Shown here: in pieces, positions 1 to 8,599 of the stretch
Numbering within the stretch: the first letter of the stretch is position 1
Layout of the letters: each line of letters opens with the position of its first letter
NCBI GenBank assembly: GCA_964477485.1
Contig: CAYZEE010000001.1
Location: 1-58,903 of the forward strand
DNA: 58,903 nt
Origin: CAYZEE01 sp964477485
GTDB taxonomy: Bacteria; Patescibacteriota; Microgenomatia; Levybacterales; UBA12049
Direction: 5' to 3'
Made by a program: the position numbers and the translations under genes
The notes under the pieces: generated by a model
What the model was told of the DNA's origin: nothing
Databases searched by the model: none
Seen by the model: only the letters and a program-made list of their open reading frames with translations

Positions 1-1
1 T

Positions 2-331
2 GTTAGAATTTTTATAAAAAAAAGAATTAGGCTTGAAATTTTCGTAGTACTTTCTGTTTTATTTTTTCTGATCGAGCATCTTCCATATTTTAATTTAATT
101 ATTTCTTTCCCAACAAATTATTTAATTTTATTTATTCTGGCAGTAATTTTATTTGATATAAAAAAAGAAAAAATATTAGTAATTAATTTAATACTATATG
201 GAATAGCATTACTATGTACATTAGTTCATAAGGATTACGTAGCAGAATCGGTCGGAAATGGTGTTTATTTTCTTATGATAATTATTGCTTTTTATTACAT
301 AAAAGATTTATGGAAAACAAAAACCGAATAA
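2..331 (+). CDS. 3' end of a multi-spanning membrane protein (partial)
   Basis: An open frame enters from the left edge and runs to a TAA at 329-331, giving about 109 residues with no start codon inside the window. The fragment is strongly hydrophobic, with three or four predicted membrane segments separated by short Lys/Arg/Asp loops, and ends in a basic tail. It overlaps the next gene by 22 nt, so the two are probably co-transcribed. In a polysaccharide locus a polymerase, flippase or acyltransferase would fit, but the visible part has no diagnostic motif and I do not assign a function. Confidence 0.6.
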   Translation, partial: VRIFIKKRIRLEIFVVLSVLFFLIEHLPYFNLIISFPTNYLILFILAVILFDIKKEKILVINLILYGIALLCTLVHKDYVAESVGNGVYFLMIIIAFYYIKDLWKTKTE

Positions 332-918
332 TACGCAATGCTTTTAATAATAAAGGTTTATTAGAGATATTTTACTGTTCATGCGGTCTAGTTCTTAATA
401 AAGGACTATCTATCATGAAAATCACTCTTTTGAGATTAAGAGGTTATAGAATAGACTATTCAGTAGTTTTAGGCGGTGATAATACTTTTTTTCAGACAAC
501 TAAGCGTGCAATTTCAATTGGCAAAAATTCTCGTCTTGGAAAACATACGAGAGTTAGCGCAGGTTTTTCGGGGGAAATTGCTATCGATAAAAATGTTTTG
601 CTGGATGATTCTTCTTATATTATGGCACAAGGTAAAATATCAATAGGTGAAAATACAATTATTGCAGCCTTTTGTTATATAGTTGATTTTAACCACAACT
701 ATAACGATTTAAAAACCCCAATTGTTCAGCAAGGTTATACTTTTTCACCAATTACCATAGAGGAAAATGTATGGATAGGAACACATGTGGTTATACTGCC
801 TGGAGTAACAATTGGAAAAGGTTCGGTAATCGGAGCAGGATCAATTGTAACAAAAAGTATTAAACCATATTCGATTGCGGTAGGTAATCCAGCGAAAGTT
901 ATTAAACAACGGACATGA
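310..918 (+). CDS. Hexapeptide-repeat (left-handed beta-helix) acyltransferase
   Basis: The protein has 202 residues. From about residue 60 it shows the isoleucine/valine-rich hexapeptide periodicity of LbH acetyltransferases (IAIDKNV, ISIGENT, ITIEENVWIG, VTIGKGSVIGAGSIV) and it ends with the usual VGNPAKVIK motif. The family transfers acetyl or similar groups from acyl-CoA to sugars and includes WcaF- and maltose-acetyltransferase-like enzymes. The histidine in the FNHNY loop near residue 137 is a likely catalytic base. The gene overlaps the upstream membrane protein and the downstream gene (ATGA), which indicates an operon. A role in O-acetylation of a surface polysaccharide is inferred from family and context. 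Confidence 0.82.
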   Translation: MENKNRIIRNAFNNKGLLEIFYCSCGLVLNKGLSIMKITLLRLRGYRIDYSVVLGGDNTFFQTTKRAISIGKNSRLGKHTRVSAGFSGEIAIDKNVLLDDSSYIMAQGKISIGENTIIAAFCYIVDFNHNYNDLKTPIVQQGYTFSPITIEENVWIGTHVVILPGVTIGKGSVIGAGSIVTKSIKPYSIAVGNPAKVIKQRT

Positions 919-3900
919 AATCTTTGCGCAAAAATATATTTCTTTTAATTATATTTTCCGTTTTATTATTTATTTACAAAAATTGGTTTACCAAGGGGTT
1001 ATTGAGCGCGCCGGATTTACCATATTATTTTCCCGAAAGATTGAGAGATTTTTCATGGCAGCCTTACGCATGGTCAAACGTATTAGGCAATGGATTAGGG
1101 GGCAATACGCTTATAACTTTATATCTTAATACATATCTAAGCCTAGGAGTTCAGTTTCTTCTTTTTTTCTTGCGTATACCATGGTCAATTACATTACGGA
1201 TGCTTTTTTTCTGGCCATTTCTTGTTATCGGTACTTTTTCTTCTTTTCTTTTAACCAATACCATTATTAAAAATAAAAATTTTGCTGTTTTTGGTGTGCT
1301 TATTTATATGACTAATACCTATATTTTAATGATGATTGGCGGAGGACAAATGGGAATAGCTATGGCATATTCCATTGCACCATTGGTGTTGTACGGTTTT
1401 TTTTATTTAATAAACAAGAGTATAAAGATAAAAAATATAGTTTGGTATTCGCTGGTTTTATCACTTTTAACTGTATTTGACTTAAGGATTACATATATAA
1501 TTTTAATCTCTGTAATAATATATTGGGTGTTTGATTTGCTTAAGGCAAAAAAATTGAATCAAGCATTGCGATCCTTCATTTTTATTTTTATTATTCCCGG
1601 AATTATTACAATTTTTTTTCAGTCTTTCTGGCTTTTGCCATTAATTTTGGGAAGGCAGTCTCCCGCGGCAGAATTAGGCAGTGCTTACACTTCATTGAAA
1701 TCAGTGAAATTTTTCAGCTTCGCGAAATTTGAGCAAACAATTTCTATTCTTAGTCCATTTTGGCCGGAGAATATTTTTGGCAAAGTAAGCTTTATGAAGC
1801 CGGAGTTTTTGATCCTGCCAGTCCTTGCGTATGCGTCACTTCTTTTTTTGAAGTCAAAATTAAAAAGTAAAAATTCAAAAGTACAAGTTAAAAGTAAAAA
1901 TTTTGAAGATAATTCAACAATTCAACAATTCAACAATTCAACAATTATCTATTTTGCTTTACTTGGTTTAATAGGTGCGTTTTTGGCAAAAGGGGCAAAT
2001 GATCCGCTTGGGGGAATATATCTTTGGTGTTTTACGCATGTTCCTGGATTTATTATGTTTAGGGATCCGACAAAATGGTATACATTAGTGGTAATAAGTT
2101 ATTCTGTTTTAATTCCTTTTAGTATTTGGAAGATTTATGGGTACTTAAAGTCAAAAGTCAAAAGTCAAAAGTCAGAAATACAAGTAAAAATTCAAAATCT
2201 TATACCACATGCATTCTTAATGCTTGCTACTTTATACTTAATACTTCTTATTATGCCCGCGTGGACGGGGCAGTTGGTCGGAACGTTTAAAAAACTTTCT
2301 ATTCCATCGGATTATGTTAAATTTGGGCAGTTGGTATCATCGAAATCCAACTTTAGCCGTATTTTAGTTGTTCCCTGGAGGAACCGTTTTGTTTTTGAAT
2401 CAGAGAACCATCCTATTTTAGATGCAAGTACAGTATTTAATACCACAGATATTAATAATATAGGGAAAATGATGAAAGCCCCAGAAACGATTGGAATATT
2501 GGAAAAATTAGCGGTTAAATATATTGTTATTCCGGATGATTTCACTAAAGAAATATTTTTATCCAATAGAACTTATGACGTACAAAAAAAACGGGCAATT
2601 GAAAATGTGCTAGATAGCATACAGTATTTAAATAAAGATAAAGCCTTTAAGGGTTTAACAGTATATGAATTTAATAAATCTTATGGACTTTTTTATTCTA
2701 CGTTATCAAATGGAATTTCTGTTTCACATAGTTCATATAAAATAAATCCTGTTACATATACAGTAGATATTAATACTTTGGAAAGACCCATAAAGGTAAT
2801 ATTTTCTCAGGTATATGATTCAAACTGGGTGCTGTGGGACGGCGGTAAAATTATTCCCAGTAAAAAAACAAGCGATGGACTAAACAGTTTTGCTTTGACT
2901 TCTTTAATCACAAATCAAGTAACCGTTTATTACAAAAACCAGAGAGCATTAAATACTGGAATTTTTATATCTTTAAGTTTATTGCTTATCTTAATTGTAT
3001 TTTTTTATATAAAAATCACTAAGCGATTTAAGTTAGGTAAAAAATTTCATTTAATAATACTGTTGATCATTTTATCCGTTTTATTCCTCTTAAAGCCTAA
3101 AGATAATAGCAAAAATATCTTAAGCAATAAAAGTATTTGGTTCTCAAAAGACTGGAAAGTATTAAAAAACCCCTTTGTGAAAGGAGAAATGATTCTGTCA
3201 AGATATGGTGGAGACGAGACAAGATTTAACATAGCGAACACTAAAAGTATAAGTTTTAAAGTAACTAGTTCAAATGATTACAACAATGCACAAGGAATGA
3301 AAGTTTCTGTAGATGGAAAAAATTATGAATTGACAACGCCGAATATTGACAAAAAGAAGTTAAGAGTAATTTTAGATAACTCCAATAGTTCAAAAAAACA
3401 CAGCGTTATAATAATGCATTGGTGCGGAGGTTCGTATTCCGCATGTGATTTAGCCTTAAGGAAAATTGATGTTGATAATAAAGCAGTTATAACTCCGTCG
3501 GGTAGCGTACCGAAAAAAACGTTGGCAATACTCGGTGATTCTATTTCCGTATCGTGGGGCGATAGTAATTTTACCTATTTATTAGCAGACAAATTGGGGT
3601 ATCAATTGCACAACGCCGGTTTTTTTGGTATGTCTGTTTCTGAGGTTCCAGGTTGGCAATCAGGTCTTAGGCAGTATTACGATGACATAGTTTTATTTAA
3701 ACCCGATGTAATTTTAGTATATTTGGGTACAAATGATTTAGGTCACAAAGTACCGATTGGGATGTTTCGCAATGACTATGAAAAGTTAATTAGAGGCATC
3801 AAAGATGGAAGCCTAACTTCAAAAATTATTTTAGTTGGATTATTAAGGCGGGGAGACTATAGCTCTAATCAGGTTTTGGCTTATAGCGATATAATTCAAA

Positions 3901-4073
3901 AAATAGCAGAAGACAATAAGCTCGTATATCTGAATCCTTATACTTGGCTCGATGAAACTGATTTAAAGGACGGTCTTCATCCTGCTTTAGGAAGTCAAGC
4001 AAAGTTTGCTGATGAATTCTACAAGAACTTGTATCCAATTTTAATTTCGAAGAAAAATAAGGACAAACAGTGA
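915..4073 (+). CDS. Large membrane GT-C-like protein fused to a C-terminal SGNH/GDSL hydrolase
   Basis: The protein has 1052 residues. Residues 1 to about 450 contain around ten membrane helices with an early acidic loop (APDLPYYFPE), as in GT-C glycosyltransferases that use lipid-linked sugars. A soluble part follows, then two more helices near 676-730. The C-terminal domain carries the SGNH blocks: GDSI at 874-877, a later Gly/Asn block, GTND at 938-941 and DGLH at 1019-1022. That gives Ser876, Asn940 and the Asp1019/His1022 pair needed for esterase or acetyl-transfer chemistry. I infer a glycan-assembling enzyme with a built-in de-acylating or acyl-transferring domain on the outer face. 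Two hydrophilic loops contain simple-sequence DNA repeats, annotated separately. Confidence 0.75.
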   Translation: MKSLRKNIFLLIIFSVLLFIYKNWFTKGLLSAPDLPYYFPERLRDFSWQPYAWSNVLGNGLGGNTLITLYLNTYLSLGVQFLLFFLRIPWSITLRMLFFWPFLVIGTFSSFLLTNTIIKNKNFAVFGVLIYMTNTYILMMIGGGQMGIAMAYSIAPLVLYGFFYLINKSIKIKNIVWYSLVLSLLTVFDLRITYIILISVIIYWVFDLLKAKKLNQALRSFIFIFIIPGIITIFFQSFWLLPLILGRQSPAAELGSAYTSLKSVKFFSFAKFEQTISILSPFWPENIFGKVSFMKPEFLILPVLAYASLLFLKSKLKSKNSKVQVKSKNFEDNSTIQQFNNSTIIYFALLGLIGAFLAKGANDPLGGIYLWCFTHVPGFIMFRDPTKWYTLVVISYSVLIPFSIWKIYGYLKSKVKSQKSEIQVKIQNLIPHAFLMLATLYLILLIMPAWTGQLVGTFKKLSIPSDYVKFGQLVSSKSNFSRILVVPWRNRFVFESENHPILDASTVFNTTDINNIGKMMKAPETIGILEKLAVKYIVIPDDFTKEIFLSNRTYDVQKKRAIENVLDSIQYLNKDKAFKGLTVYEFNKSYGLFYSTLSNGISVSHSSYKINPVTYTVDINTLERPIKVIFSQVYDSNWVLWDGGKIIPSKKTSDGLNSFALTSLITNQVTVYYKNQRALNTGIFISLSLLLILIVFFYIKITKRFKLGKKFHLIILLIILSVLFLLKPKDNSKNILSNKSIWFSKDWKVLKNPFVKGEMILSRYGGDETRFNIANTKSISFKVTSSNDYNNAQGMKVSVDGKNYELTTPNIDKKKLRVILDNSNSSKKHSVIIMHWCGGSYSACDLALRKIDVDNKAVITPSGSVPKKTLAILGDSISVSWGDSNFTYLLADKLGYQLHNAGFFGMSVSEVPGWQSGLRQYYDDIVLFKPDVILVYLGTNDLGHKVPIGMFRNDYEKLIRGIKDGSLTSKIILVGLLRRGDYSSNQVLAYSDIIQKIAEDNKLVYLNPYTWLDETDLKDGLHPALGSQAKFADEFYKNLYPILISKKNKDKQ
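1851..1946 (+). repeat. In-frame simple repeats: degenerate 7-mers then an AATTCAAC octamer array
   Basis: Positions 1851-1905 are degenerate copies of an AAAGTNA/AAAATTC-like heptamer. Positions 1911-1946 are four and a half exact copies of AATTCAAC. Both are translated without breaking the frame and encode a Lys/Ser/Gln/Asn-rich stretch in a hydrophilic loop between membrane helices, around residues 313-344. Confidence 0.8.
2147..2174 (+). repeat. Four exact AAAGTCA heptamers inside the coding sequence
   Basis: Four perfect tandem copies of AAAGTCA lie at 2147-2153, 2154-2160, 2161-2167 and 2168-2174, followed by degenerate copies to about 2200. They encode a basic KSKVKSQKS-type loop between two membrane helices of the GT-C/SGNH fusion. 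Confidence 0.88.
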
Positions 4074-4297
4074 CTTAGAATATATTTTTTAATTGCAGGA
4101 GTGATTAACCAACTTTTTGAGACTAATAAAAAATATAAAAGATAATTCCCACTCTTTAAGGAGATAAAAGTGAAGATTAGAACTAGTATCGAATCTGTTT
4201 AGTTTTTTAAGTTGGCATTTATTCAAACAAAGATTCCAAAAAGTGCGTGACTCGTACACATATTTTGTCTGTGTTACAAAAATGATAAAATAGGTAT
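4074..4297 (+). promoter_or_regulatory. Intergenic region with extended -10 promoter for the next gene
   Basis: This 224-nt spacer has no convincing gene. At its right end is TGATAAAAT (TG-extended -10; TAAAAT at 4286-4291), and the next ATG lies 6 nt further on at 4298. Transcription would start at or next to the start codon, so the mRNA is probably leaderless. No Shine-Dalgarno sequence is visible. The rest holds no tRNA or clear hairpin that I can see. Confidence 0.55.
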
Positions 4298-5233
4298 ATG
4301 TTGAGTTTTATTATCCCTGTTTACGATGAGGAAGAAAGCATTAGCGCTTTATATAAAGAGCTTATTAGTAGTCTATTAAAACTTAAAGAGGGTTTTGAAG
4401 TACTTTTTATTGATGACGGTTCAACAGATAACACCTTAAATATTCTTAAAACTTTTAACGCTAAAAATAAGAATATTCGCCTATTTTCGTTTCGTAGGAA
4501 TCAGGGCAAGGCTGAAGCTTTGACGCTAGGTTTTGCGAAAGCAAAAGGCGATCTGATTGTGACCTTGGATGCAGATCTTCAGGATAGACCCGATCAAATA
4601 GAAAAACTTATAAAAAAACAAAGGGAAGGATGGGATTTGGTTTCGGGATGGAGAAAAAACCGCAAGGATACTTTGCCAAAGAAAATATCTTCGGCTTTTT
4701 TTAATATTCTTGCTTCGATTTTTTGGGGCCTTAATCTTCATGATTATAATTGCGGATTAAAACTTTACTCCAAAGAGGCCGCCAAATCACTGCGGCTATA
4801 TGGAGGAACGTATCGTTTTATTCCTCTCCTCTTGCATGAACAGGGATTCAGGGTTTCGGAAATACCCATAGTACATGATAACAGAAAATACGGTAAGTCA
4901 AAATATGGAATATCAAAAGTCATTAAAGATATCCCCGACATGTTTACCATGCTGTTTTTAAGTAAGTACAGCAAAAAGCCTTTGCATTTTTTTGGAGCAA
5001 TCGGATTTGTTCTTCTTATTATCGGTTTTATAATCTTAGGTTACCTTTCGGTTTTGCGTTTTATGGGAGAAGCGATTGGAAGAAGACCACTCCTTTTTCT
5101 AGGAATGCTTTTGGTGATTTCGGGGCTTCAGGTATTTTTTACAGGATTCTTGGCCGATCTTATGATTCACATAATGGAGGGATCCCGGTCAAAAGGCTAT
5201 GAAAATTTAAATTTAAAATACTCAAGCGAATAA
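4298..5233 (+). CDS. GT2 polyprenyl-phosphate glycosyltransferase (DPM1/GtrB type)
   Basis: The protein has 311 residues. The N-terminal GT-A domain shows SFIIPVYDEEESI, the nucleotide-binding FIDDGSTDNT, and TLDADLQDRPDQI, whose DAD is the metal-binding motif. Two membrane helices near residues 230-300 match the DPM1/GtrB/ArnC subgroup that moves a sugar from a nucleotide donor to polyprenyl phosphate. Such lipid-linked sugars are the donors used by GT-C enzymes, several of which lie nearby. A -10 box 6 nt upstream suggests leaderless expression and the start of an operon. Confidence 0.85.
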   Translation: MLSFIIPVYDEEESISALYKELISSLLKLKEGFEVLFIDDGSTDNTLNILKTFNAKNKNIRLFSFRRNQGKAEALTLGFAKAKGDLIVTLDADLQDRPDQIEKLIKKQREGWDLVSGWRKNRKDTLPKKISSAFFNILASIFWGLNLHDYNCGLKLYSKEAAKSLRLYGGTYRFIPLLLHEQGFRVSEIPIVHDNRKYGKSKYGISKVIKDIPDMFTMLFLSKYSKKPLHFFGAIGFVLLIIGFIILGYLSVLRFMGEAIGRRPLLFLGMLLVISGLQVFFTGFLADLMIHIMEGSRSKGYENLNLKYSSE

Positions 5234-5236
5234 TTT

Positions 5237-5458
5237 ATGAAGCCACAGGACATTATTTTTTTAGCGGTCTTTTTATTCTCAATTTTTAAGAATAATCCAA
5301 AATTTCCGGCAATATCAGGATTAATTTGTCTTATTGCATCTATACCATTATTTTCTTTTTGGATATTTTTTACAGCCGAGAGGTTGGTGATGTATGCTGC
5401 CGCCTTTTTTCTTCTATCAACAATTTTTTATATAATAGATTTAAAGAAACAAAAATAA
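5237..5458 (+). CDS. Small three-helix membrane protein
   Basis: This 73-residue protein is almost entirely hydrophobic, with three predicted membrane helices and a KKQK tail. It starts 3 nt after the GT2 gene and ends directly at the next start codon, so it is embedded in the operon. I do not recognise a family. Its place beside a polyprenyl-phosphate glycosyltransferase suggests a small partner subunit or a lipid-sugar flippase component, by analogy with small GtrA-type proteins, although no sequence motif supports this. Confidence 0.6.
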   Translation: MKPQDIIFLAVFLFSIFKNNPKFPAISGLICLIASIPLFSFWIFFTAERLVMYAAAFFLLSTIFYIIDLKKQK

Positions 5459-5998
5459 ATGAGAATTGGTATTGATATTAGTCAGCTGGCTTTTGGGAAT
5501 ACAGGTGTTGCGAACTATTTATCAAATTTAATTAAAAACTTACTAGAAATTGACAAAACGAATGAATACGTACTTTTTTTCTCAAGCCTGAGAAAAACAA
5601 TTCCCGCTTTCGTTAAAACTTCAGCGGGCAGGCAAAATTCAAAAGTTAAAATTAAAACTTTTAAAATTCCTCCAAGTTTTCTGGATATTTTATGGAACAA
5701 GCTTCATATAGTACCGGTTGAATGGTTTATCGGGAATGTTGATGTATTTATTACATCCGATTGGACCGAGCCTCCGGTAAAAAAAGCAAAAAAAGCAACC
5801 ATATTGTATGATTTGCTAATATTGAAATATCCTGAAGGAATGAATAAAAAAATTATACTGGTGCAGAAACAGAAATTAAATTGGGTAAAAAAAGAATCCG
5901 ATATTGTATTTTGTATTTCGGAATCAACGAAAAAGGATGCTATGAGCTTACTAGATATTTCAGAAAACAAACTTAAAGTTATTTATCCAGGAATTTAA
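5459..5998 (+). pseudogene. GT4-like N-terminal half only (truncated glycosyltransferase)
   Basis: The 179 residues match only the acceptor-binding N-terminal Rossmann half of a GT-B/GT4 enzyme: MRIGIDISQ start, an ATILYDLLILKYP strand, then CISESTKKD and VIYPGI. A full GT4 continues from this IYPG point into the donor-binding half with its E-x7-E motif; here the frame stops at TAA (5996-5998) and a complete GT4 gene begins 2 nt later. No frameshift explains the loss, so this looks like a clean deletion or a recombination product between neighbouring paralogues. It could be a relic, or a half-enzyme acting with a partner. A degenerate heptamer tract lies at 5634-5661. Confidence 0.7.
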
Positions 5999-5999
5999 T

Positions 6000-7154
6000 A
6001 TGAAAATTGGAATAAATGGATACGAAGCAGTTATTCCGAGATTTGGATTTGGCCAAAAAACTGGTTTGCCAAATAGAGTTGGAAGCGGACGGTATTGTTA
6101 TGAGCTTCTTGTGGCATTAAATAAAATTGACAAAACAAATGATTATATTATTTATCTTCCCCAACAGCCTGCATCTGACTTGCCGAAAGAGTCAAATAAC
6201 TGGCATTACAAAGTTGTAACGCCCCGGAAACTTTGGACATTATTTGGATTATCTTTGGAGCTTTTAATTAAACGTCCGAGTCTTGATGTCTTTTTTTCTC
6301 CTACGCATTATCTGCCGTTTTTCGTGCCTTATGCGAGCGCAATTTCAATTTTAGACCTTTCTTATATTCGTTTTCCAGAACTTTTTAAAAAAAGAGATCT
6401 TTTTCAACTGAAATTTTGGACTGGATATTCAGTAAAAAGAGCAAAACGTATTTTTACCATAAGTCAGGCTTCCAAAGATGATATAATTAATCTATATAAA
6501 ATACCCAGCAAAAAAGTTGTAGTTACTTATCCAGGAGTAAGAAATGTTTCAGGTGAAATAAAGATGGGAAATGCAAAATTATTGAAAGAAAAGTACGATA
6601 TAGAAGGTGATTATATTCTTTTCATAGGTACTCTTCAACCTAGAAAAAATATCGTAAGACTTATTGAAGCGTTTGCTCGTCTGTCGCGCGTTGCAGATGA
6701 TCCCCGCACGCTCCAGTTAGTTATAGTTGGTAAAAAAGGGTGGATGTGGGAGGAAATTCTAGATGCGCCAGTAAAGTTTAACGTAGGAAAGAAGGTAAAA
6801 TTTTTGCATAATGTTCCAGATGAAGATTTGCCAGCTTTTTATAAAAACGCTTTATGTCTTGTTTTCCCGAGCCTATACGAAGGATTTGGTTTACCTGTTC
6901 TTGAGGCGATGAAATACGGATGTCCGGTGCTAACTAGCAACGTTTCGAGTTTGCCTGAGGTAGGAGGGGAAGCGGCTTTATATTTTGACCCCAAAGATGT
7001 TTCTGATATTGCGAAAAGAATAAAATCTGTAATTCAGGATTCAGAATTAAGGAAAAAATTGATTGAAAAGGGATATGAGCAGGTTAAAAAATTCAGCTGG
7101 GAGAAAGCGGCAAAAGAAACAATCGCTGTCTTAAGGCAAATGGGGAGCAGCTAG
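6000..7154 (+). CDS. GT4 family glycosyltransferase
   Basis: The protein has 384 residues and a complete GT-B fold. The N-terminal half has ISILDLSYIRFPE and TISQASKDDII; the C-terminal half has ILFIGTLQPRKN and the GT4 signature FPSLYEGFGLPVLEAM, whose two glutamates bind the nucleotide-sugar donor. It follows the truncated GT4 by 2 nt and begins with a similar MKIGI motif, so the two are paralogues. A retaining, cytoplasmic sugar transfer during polysaccharide repeat assembly is inferred. The donor sugar cannot be told from sequence. Confidence 0.88.
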   Translation: MKIGINGYEAVIPRFGFGQKTGLPNRVGSGRYCYELLVALNKIDKTNDYIIYLPQQPASDLPKESNNWHYKVVTPRKLWTLFGLSLELLIKRPSLDVFFSPTHYLPFFVPYASAISILDLSYIRFPELFKKRDLFQLKFWTGYSVKRAKRIFTISQASKDDIINLYKIPSKKVVVTYPGVRNVSGEIKMGNAKLLKEKYDIEGDYILFIGTLQPRKNIVRLIEAFARLSRVADDPRTLQLVIVGKKGWMWEEILDAPVKFNVGKKVKFLHNVPDEDLPAFYKNALCLVFPSLYEGFGLPVLEAMKYGCPVLTSNVSSLPEVGGEAALYFDPKDVSDIAKRIKSVIQDSELRKKLIEKGYEQVKKFSWEKAAKETIAVLRQMGSS

Positions 7155-7157
7155 ATT

Positions 7158-7718
7158 ATGATAATTTTCAAAAAAATATTAAACAGACTGGCAACAATAT
7201 CTTTGGAGTTCGGAGTTTTTATGCTTTATCTATCAGGGTTTATCCCCTCCCATAATATTCGAAGATTTTTTTATAGAATCTCGGGAATGAAAATCGGAAG
7301 TGGGTCATCAATTCATATGGGCGTAAGATTTTATAATCCTGGAAATATTTCAATAGGTAAAGATTCAATTATAGGAGAAGGTGCGGTATTGGATGGAAGA
7401 GATAAATTAATAATCGGAGATCATGTTGATGTTGCAACTGAAGTTATGATTTACAATGCAGAACATGACGTGCAAAGTTTGGATTTCCACGCCGTAACTT
7501 CCCCTGTTGTCATTGAGGATTACGTTTTTATTGGACCAAGAGTAATAATTTTACCCGGGGTAACAATCAAAAAGGGAGCAGTGATTGGAGCAGGTGCTGT
7601 AGTAACTAAAGATGTTGAAAAATTTACAATAGTCGGCGGAGTTCCGGCAAGGTCGATTGGAGAAAGGAAAAATAAAAGTCCTCAATATAAACTCGGTAGA
7701 GCGGCTTGGTTTCGTTAA
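7158..7718 (+). CDS. Hexapeptide-repeat acyltransferase (second copy)
   Basis: The protein has 186 residues. A hydrophobic N-terminal helix (about residues 10-30) precedes left-handed beta-helix repeats (ISIGKDSIIGEGAV, LIIGDHVDVATEV, VVIEDYVFIGPRVIILPGV, AVIGAGAVVTKDV) and a GGVPARSIG ending. The likely catalytic His is in the YNAEHDV loop near residue 101. The family acetylates sugars. It sits 3 nt from each neighbouring glycosyltransferase, so it probably modifies the same glycan. Confidence 0.85.
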   Translation: MIIFKKILNRLATISLEFGVFMLYLSGFIPSHNIRRFFYRISGMKIGSGSSIHMGVRFYNPGNISIGKDSIIGEGAVLDGRDKLIIGDHVDVATEVMIYNAEHDVQSLDFHAVTSPVVIEDYVFIGPRVIILPGVTIKKGAVIGAGAVVTKDVEKFTIVGGVPARSIGERKNKSPQYKLGRAAWFR

Positions 7719-7721
7719 AAG

Positions 7722-8597
7722 ATGGTAAAATTGTCTATTGTCATTCTCACATACAATACGAAAGACTTAACTCTTAATTGCGTTGGGTCGGTAATAAAAC
7801 AATACGAAAAAGAACTTGAAAATAGCGAGTTTGAGATAATTCTGGTTGATAATAATTCAGCAGATGGAACCGTTGAGGTAGTTCGAAATTCGGATTTAGG
7901 AATTAAGAATTTTAAAATTATTCAGAATAACAAGAATTATGGTTTCAGTAAAGGAAATAACGTTGCTGCAAAAAATGCAAGAGGTAAATATTTATTATTC
8001 TTAAATTCCGATACGGAAGTTAAAGATAAGGGATTTTTAAGCATGATGGAATTTTTAGATAAAAACTTAAAAGTCGGTATTCTGGGAGGAAGGCTTTTGG
8101 GCGTAGGCGGTCTGTCTCAACCCTCAACTGGTTCTTTTTACAATCTTCCAAATCTATTTCTCATGCTTATCGGAGGAGAGAGGCTGGGGTTTATAAGATC
8201 ATCTCCTTCAGGGATATCAAAAGTTGATTGGGTTAGCGGAGCTTGTATGATGATTCGAGCAGAGCTTTTTGAAAATCTGAAAGGATTTGATGAGCATTTA
8301 TTTATGTATATGGAAGATGTTGAATTATGTTTCAGGGCAAAAAAAGGCGGATTTATGACATATTTTTTTCCAAATGTTCGCATAGTTCATAAAGAGCGCG
8401 GAAGCAGCAATAGAAATTTCGCTATTAATAATATTTATAAAGGGATCCTATTTTTCTACAAAAAACACAAAAGTTACTGGCAATATCTTTTGGCAAAACT
8501 TTTATTGACTCTTAAGGCAAAAGTTGCAATTATAATAGGAATAACAACTAATAATAATTATCTTAAGTCTACGTATAGGCAAGCTATAAAATTCTGA
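7722..8597 (+). CDS. GT2 glycosyltransferase (rhamnosyltransferase/WbbL-like)
   Basis: The protein has 291 residues of GT-A fold: LSIVILTYNTKDL, ILVDNNSADGT, NYGFSKGNN and LFLNSDTEV, where DTE replaces the usual DxD, as in many WbbL-type enzymes. The downstream WVSGACMMIRAELF and GFDEHLFMYMEDVELCFRAKK motifs are typical of this rhamnosyltransferase-like subgroup and contain the likely catalytic base. It is cytoplasmic with a hydrophobic C-terminal stretch. The neighbours are 3-4 nt away on each side. The sugar specificity is not determined. Confidence 0.85.
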   Translation: MVKLSIVILTYNTKDLTLNCVGSVIKQYEKELENSEFEIILVDNNSADGTVEVVRNSDLGIKNFKIIQNNKNYGFSKGNNVAAKNARGKYLLFLNSDTEVKDKGFLSMMEFLDKNLKVGILGGRLLGVGGLSQPSTGSFYNLPNLFLMLIGGERLGFIRSSPSGISKVDWVSGACMMIRAELFENLKGFDEHLFMYMEDVELCFRAKKGGFMTYFFPNVRIVHKERGSSNRNFAINNIYKGILFFYKKHKSYWQYLLAKLLLTLKAKVAIIIGITTNNNYLKSTYRQAIKF

Positions 8598-8599
8598 TT

